Shown here: one piece after another, positions 14,072 to 15,397 of the stretch
Layout: each line of letters opens with the position of its first letter
Numbering within the stretch: position 1 is the first letter of the stretch
Assembly (NCBI GenBank): GCA_964618515.1
Contig: CAZUAS010000070.1
Location: forward strand, 1 to 15,397
Direction of reading: 5' to 3'
Origin: JAFGNW01 sp964618515
GTDB taxonomy: Bacteria; Zixibacteria; MSB-5A5; GN15; FEB-12
Length of the DNA stretch: 15,397 nt
The notes under the pieces: model-generated
What the model saw: the letters and a program-made list of their open reading frames with translations, nothing else
Databases searched by the model: none
Told to the model about the DNA's origin: nothing
Position numbers and translations under genes: made by a program

Positions 14072-15397
14072 ACACCGATATCCCAGGGATTGGGTTTTTC
14101 GATTTTCGAAGGCGGTCCCAGCCAGCGGCTGCTGTTGGCGGCATAAGCTTCGCGATAGTTGTCGTTACCGCCCCCGTCGATAAAAACGCCGAAAACTTTC
14201 AGATATCGGCGGGTGCCGTTGTCTGAAGTATTGGTCCGGCCCAGAGTAATCCCGCCATGAGTTTGATAATCATCGTCACCGGCATGGTCGTGGAAGATAC
14301 CGATCCCATTGGCGTTACCGGCGCCAAGGGAGAGATTGGGGGCTTGATAGGTATCGTTCCCGCCCCGTTCGTTGAAATAGCCCAGGGTAAAATCGTGCCC
14401 GGCTCCGATAGCCATATTCATGCCTGCGGTGTAGCGGTCGTTGCCGGCGAAATCGTCAAGATAACCGACTCCGAAATGAGCCCCGGAACCCTGAACGTAC
14501 CAGACGCCGTTATAAATATCGTCGCCGTCGCCGTCGATAAGCATGCCCACGGCAAACCAGTAGGCGCATCCCTGGGCGAAAAGCCCGGCGGAATAGAAGT
14601 CATTCCCGTGGATATCACAAAGGCAACCGACACCGCCGGCCCAACTGTGGCCGTCAATATAATCAGCCCGCTTCCCGAAACCGACACCCTGGACCAGGGA
14701 AGCATTGTGTTCCGGTGTTTGCGGCGAGGGATTGAAAATGATACTGTCTTCAGCAACATACTTATCATCGCCTTCGAAATTTATCAGCAGACCGCAACCG
14801 CGGGTGTAACCGTAACCCTGCGAAGCGGTGCGGCAATAAAAAGAGTCGTTGCCGGCGCTGTCGGCCAGGATGCCGACACCGAATATCCCGCATCCCTGGG
14901 AGAAATTATCCGCCCGGTATATATCCTTTCCTTTTAAATCGAGGATGGCACCCACCCCGAACAGCCCCGCTCCCTGGGTAAGATTCCGCCCCTGGTAAAG
15001 GTCGTCGCCTTCGGTGTCAATGACCACTGCCATTCCCAGAATAGCGCCCCCGATTCCGGGTCGGGAACTGTCAGGGGAAAGATAGCGGTCGTTGCCGGCC
15101 AGGTCGATAATTATTGAAAGCGGGTAATCGTCCGGGTAACCGCTGATACTGTAGGTGTCATCACCACCGCCGTCGATTATCAGAAGCGGCGGGATAATAT
15201 ATTCGAATTTATCCGAACCGGTTGACCCGACCACAAGCAGGCCTTTGCGGCTTTTAATTTCGATTTTTTTATCCGGGAAGCAGTCCGGCGTCAGGGAGTC
15301 GGTAATATGGGTGATTAGACATGCAATATCCTGAGTTCCGGCCATAAGGCGGTTGAAATCCAGCTTCTCCGCCAGGCTTTCTACCAGGTCGTTGTGC
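14056..15397 (-). CDS. G(N/D)D-x-Y repeat protein, probable beta-solenoid (5' partial)
   Basis: The frame is open to the right edge, so the true start lies outside. The ATG at 15345 is probably internal, because 17 in-frame codons precede it (HNDLVESLAEKLDFNRL) and continue the helical character. At least 446 residues are seen. Counting from the Met at 15345, residues 1-30 look helical, then a basic beta segment (KKIEIKSRKGLLVVGS), then twelve units from 58 to 397, each with D-x-x-G-[ND]-D-x-[YF], about 8 residues, Q-G-x-G, then GVG-x-L/I. The period is 26-29 residues. The end WDIGVGFDK repeats part of the unit. Asp-Gly rich turns resemble calcium-binding repeats such as RTX, but the spacing differs. 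I recognise no named family. Any enzymatic domain would lie in the missing N-terminal part. No membrane segment is visible. It is probably surface or secreted, but the signal peptide region is not in the window. Confidence 0.8.
   Translation of the reverse strand, partial: HNDLVESLAEKLDFNRLMAGTQDIACLITHITDSLTPDCFPDKKIEIKSRKGLLVVGSTGSDKFEYIIPPLLIIDGGGDDTYSISGYPDDYPLSIIIDLAGNDRYLSPDSSRPGIGGAILGMAVVIDTEGDDLYQGRNLTQGAGLFGVGAILDLKGKDIYRADNFSQGCGIFGVGILADSAGNDSFYCRTASQGYGYTRGCGLLINFEGDDKYVAEDSIIFNPSPQTPEHNASLVQGVGFGKRADYIDGHSWAGGVGCLCDIHGNDFYSAGLFAQGCAYWFAVGMLIDGDGDDIYNGVWYVQGSGAHFGVGYLDDFAGNDRYTAGMNMAIGAGHDFTLGYFNERGGNDTYQAPNLSLGAGNANGIGIFHDHAGDDDYQTHGGITLGRTNTSDNGTRRYLKVFGVFIDGGGNDNYREAYAANSSRWLGPPSKIEKPNPWDIGVGFDK
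14155..15174 (-). repeat. Twelve ~27-residue coding repeats
   Basis: Unit starts (G of G-[ND]-D), numbered from the Met at 15345, are at residues 61, 84, 113, 139, 165, 192, 247, 274, 301, 329, 356 and 393. Spacing is mostly 26-29, with one double gap (192 to 247) where a unit has lost its GND but keeps QGVG. The fifth unit has Phe for Tyr, and the fourth has K for N/D. The DNA units have diverged, so recent unit duplication is not evident. Confidence 0.85.

Noticed and set aside
14257..14937. 226-codon open frame on the + strand
   Set aside because: It is the antisense shadow of the repeat protein. The regular Gly/Asp codon pattern keeps the opposite strand free of stops. It has no ribosome site, and the encoded low-complexity sequence resembles no family.
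14155..15174. Classical RTX nonapeptide calcium-binding repeats
   Set aside because: The GGxGxDxUx nine-residue period is absent. The unit here is about 27 residues with a conserved Tyr and a QGxG turn.

Overview
The window looks like the end of an assembled contig from an uncultured Gram-negative-type bacterium. Positions 10-44 match the Illumina read-1 (TruSeq/P5) adapter from memory, so the left edge is library sequence and genomic DNA starts at about base 45. The gene content is a SecF tail, a DUF4159/DUF4175/TPR set, twin DUF2723 (TMEM260-like) membrane glycosyltransferases, and a GND/GDD-repeat protein. It suggests the FCB superphylum, for example a candidate phylum such as Zixibacteria. 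That placement is an inference from gene content only; no rRNA or other taxonomic marker is present.

Layout. (1) 45-309: the 3' end of secF, closed by a strong intrinsic terminator (328-356). (2) 416-6494, + strand: a probable three-gene operon. It encodes an exported DUF4159 protein, a very large membrane-anchored DUF4175 coiled-coil protein, and an exported TPR protein whose start overlaps the preceding stop. All three carry signals for the inner membrane or periplasm, so they probably form or serve one envelope-associated assembly of unknown function. (3) 6496-6744, - strand: a small two-helix membrane protein with a coiled-coil tail, ending one base from the TPR gene. (4) 6901-12438, + strand: two tandem paralogous DUF2723 genes of about 910 codons. 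They are nearly identical in the membrane half and diverged in the C-terminal TPR-like half. A hairpin lies between them and a terminator follows. (5) 12493-14016: an excisionase-type HTH protein fused to DUF2087 (- strand) diverges from an EamA/DMT-family transporter (+ strand). The regulator's promoter is a near-consensus sigma-70 promoter whose spacer is filled by a 19-bp perfect palindrome, which suggests autoregulation. (6) 14056-15397, - strand: the C-terminal part of a protein built from about a dozen 27-residue G(N/D)D-x-Y / QGxG repeats, probably a beta-solenoid. It is open at the right edge.

How it fits together: most of the window concerns the cell envelope (secretion, envelope scaffold proteins, glycosyl transfer in the membrane, a small-molecule exporter). 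The best candidates for undescribed biology are the repeat protein at the right end, the self-embedded operator of the HTH-DUF2087 gene, and the diverging DUF2723 pair. There is no CRISPR array, rRNA, tRNA or transposase, and no gene-free stretch exceeds 300 bases. The largest gaps are 195 bases (12967-13161, holding the divergent promoters) and 156 bases (6745-6900, AT-rich, no clear promoter).
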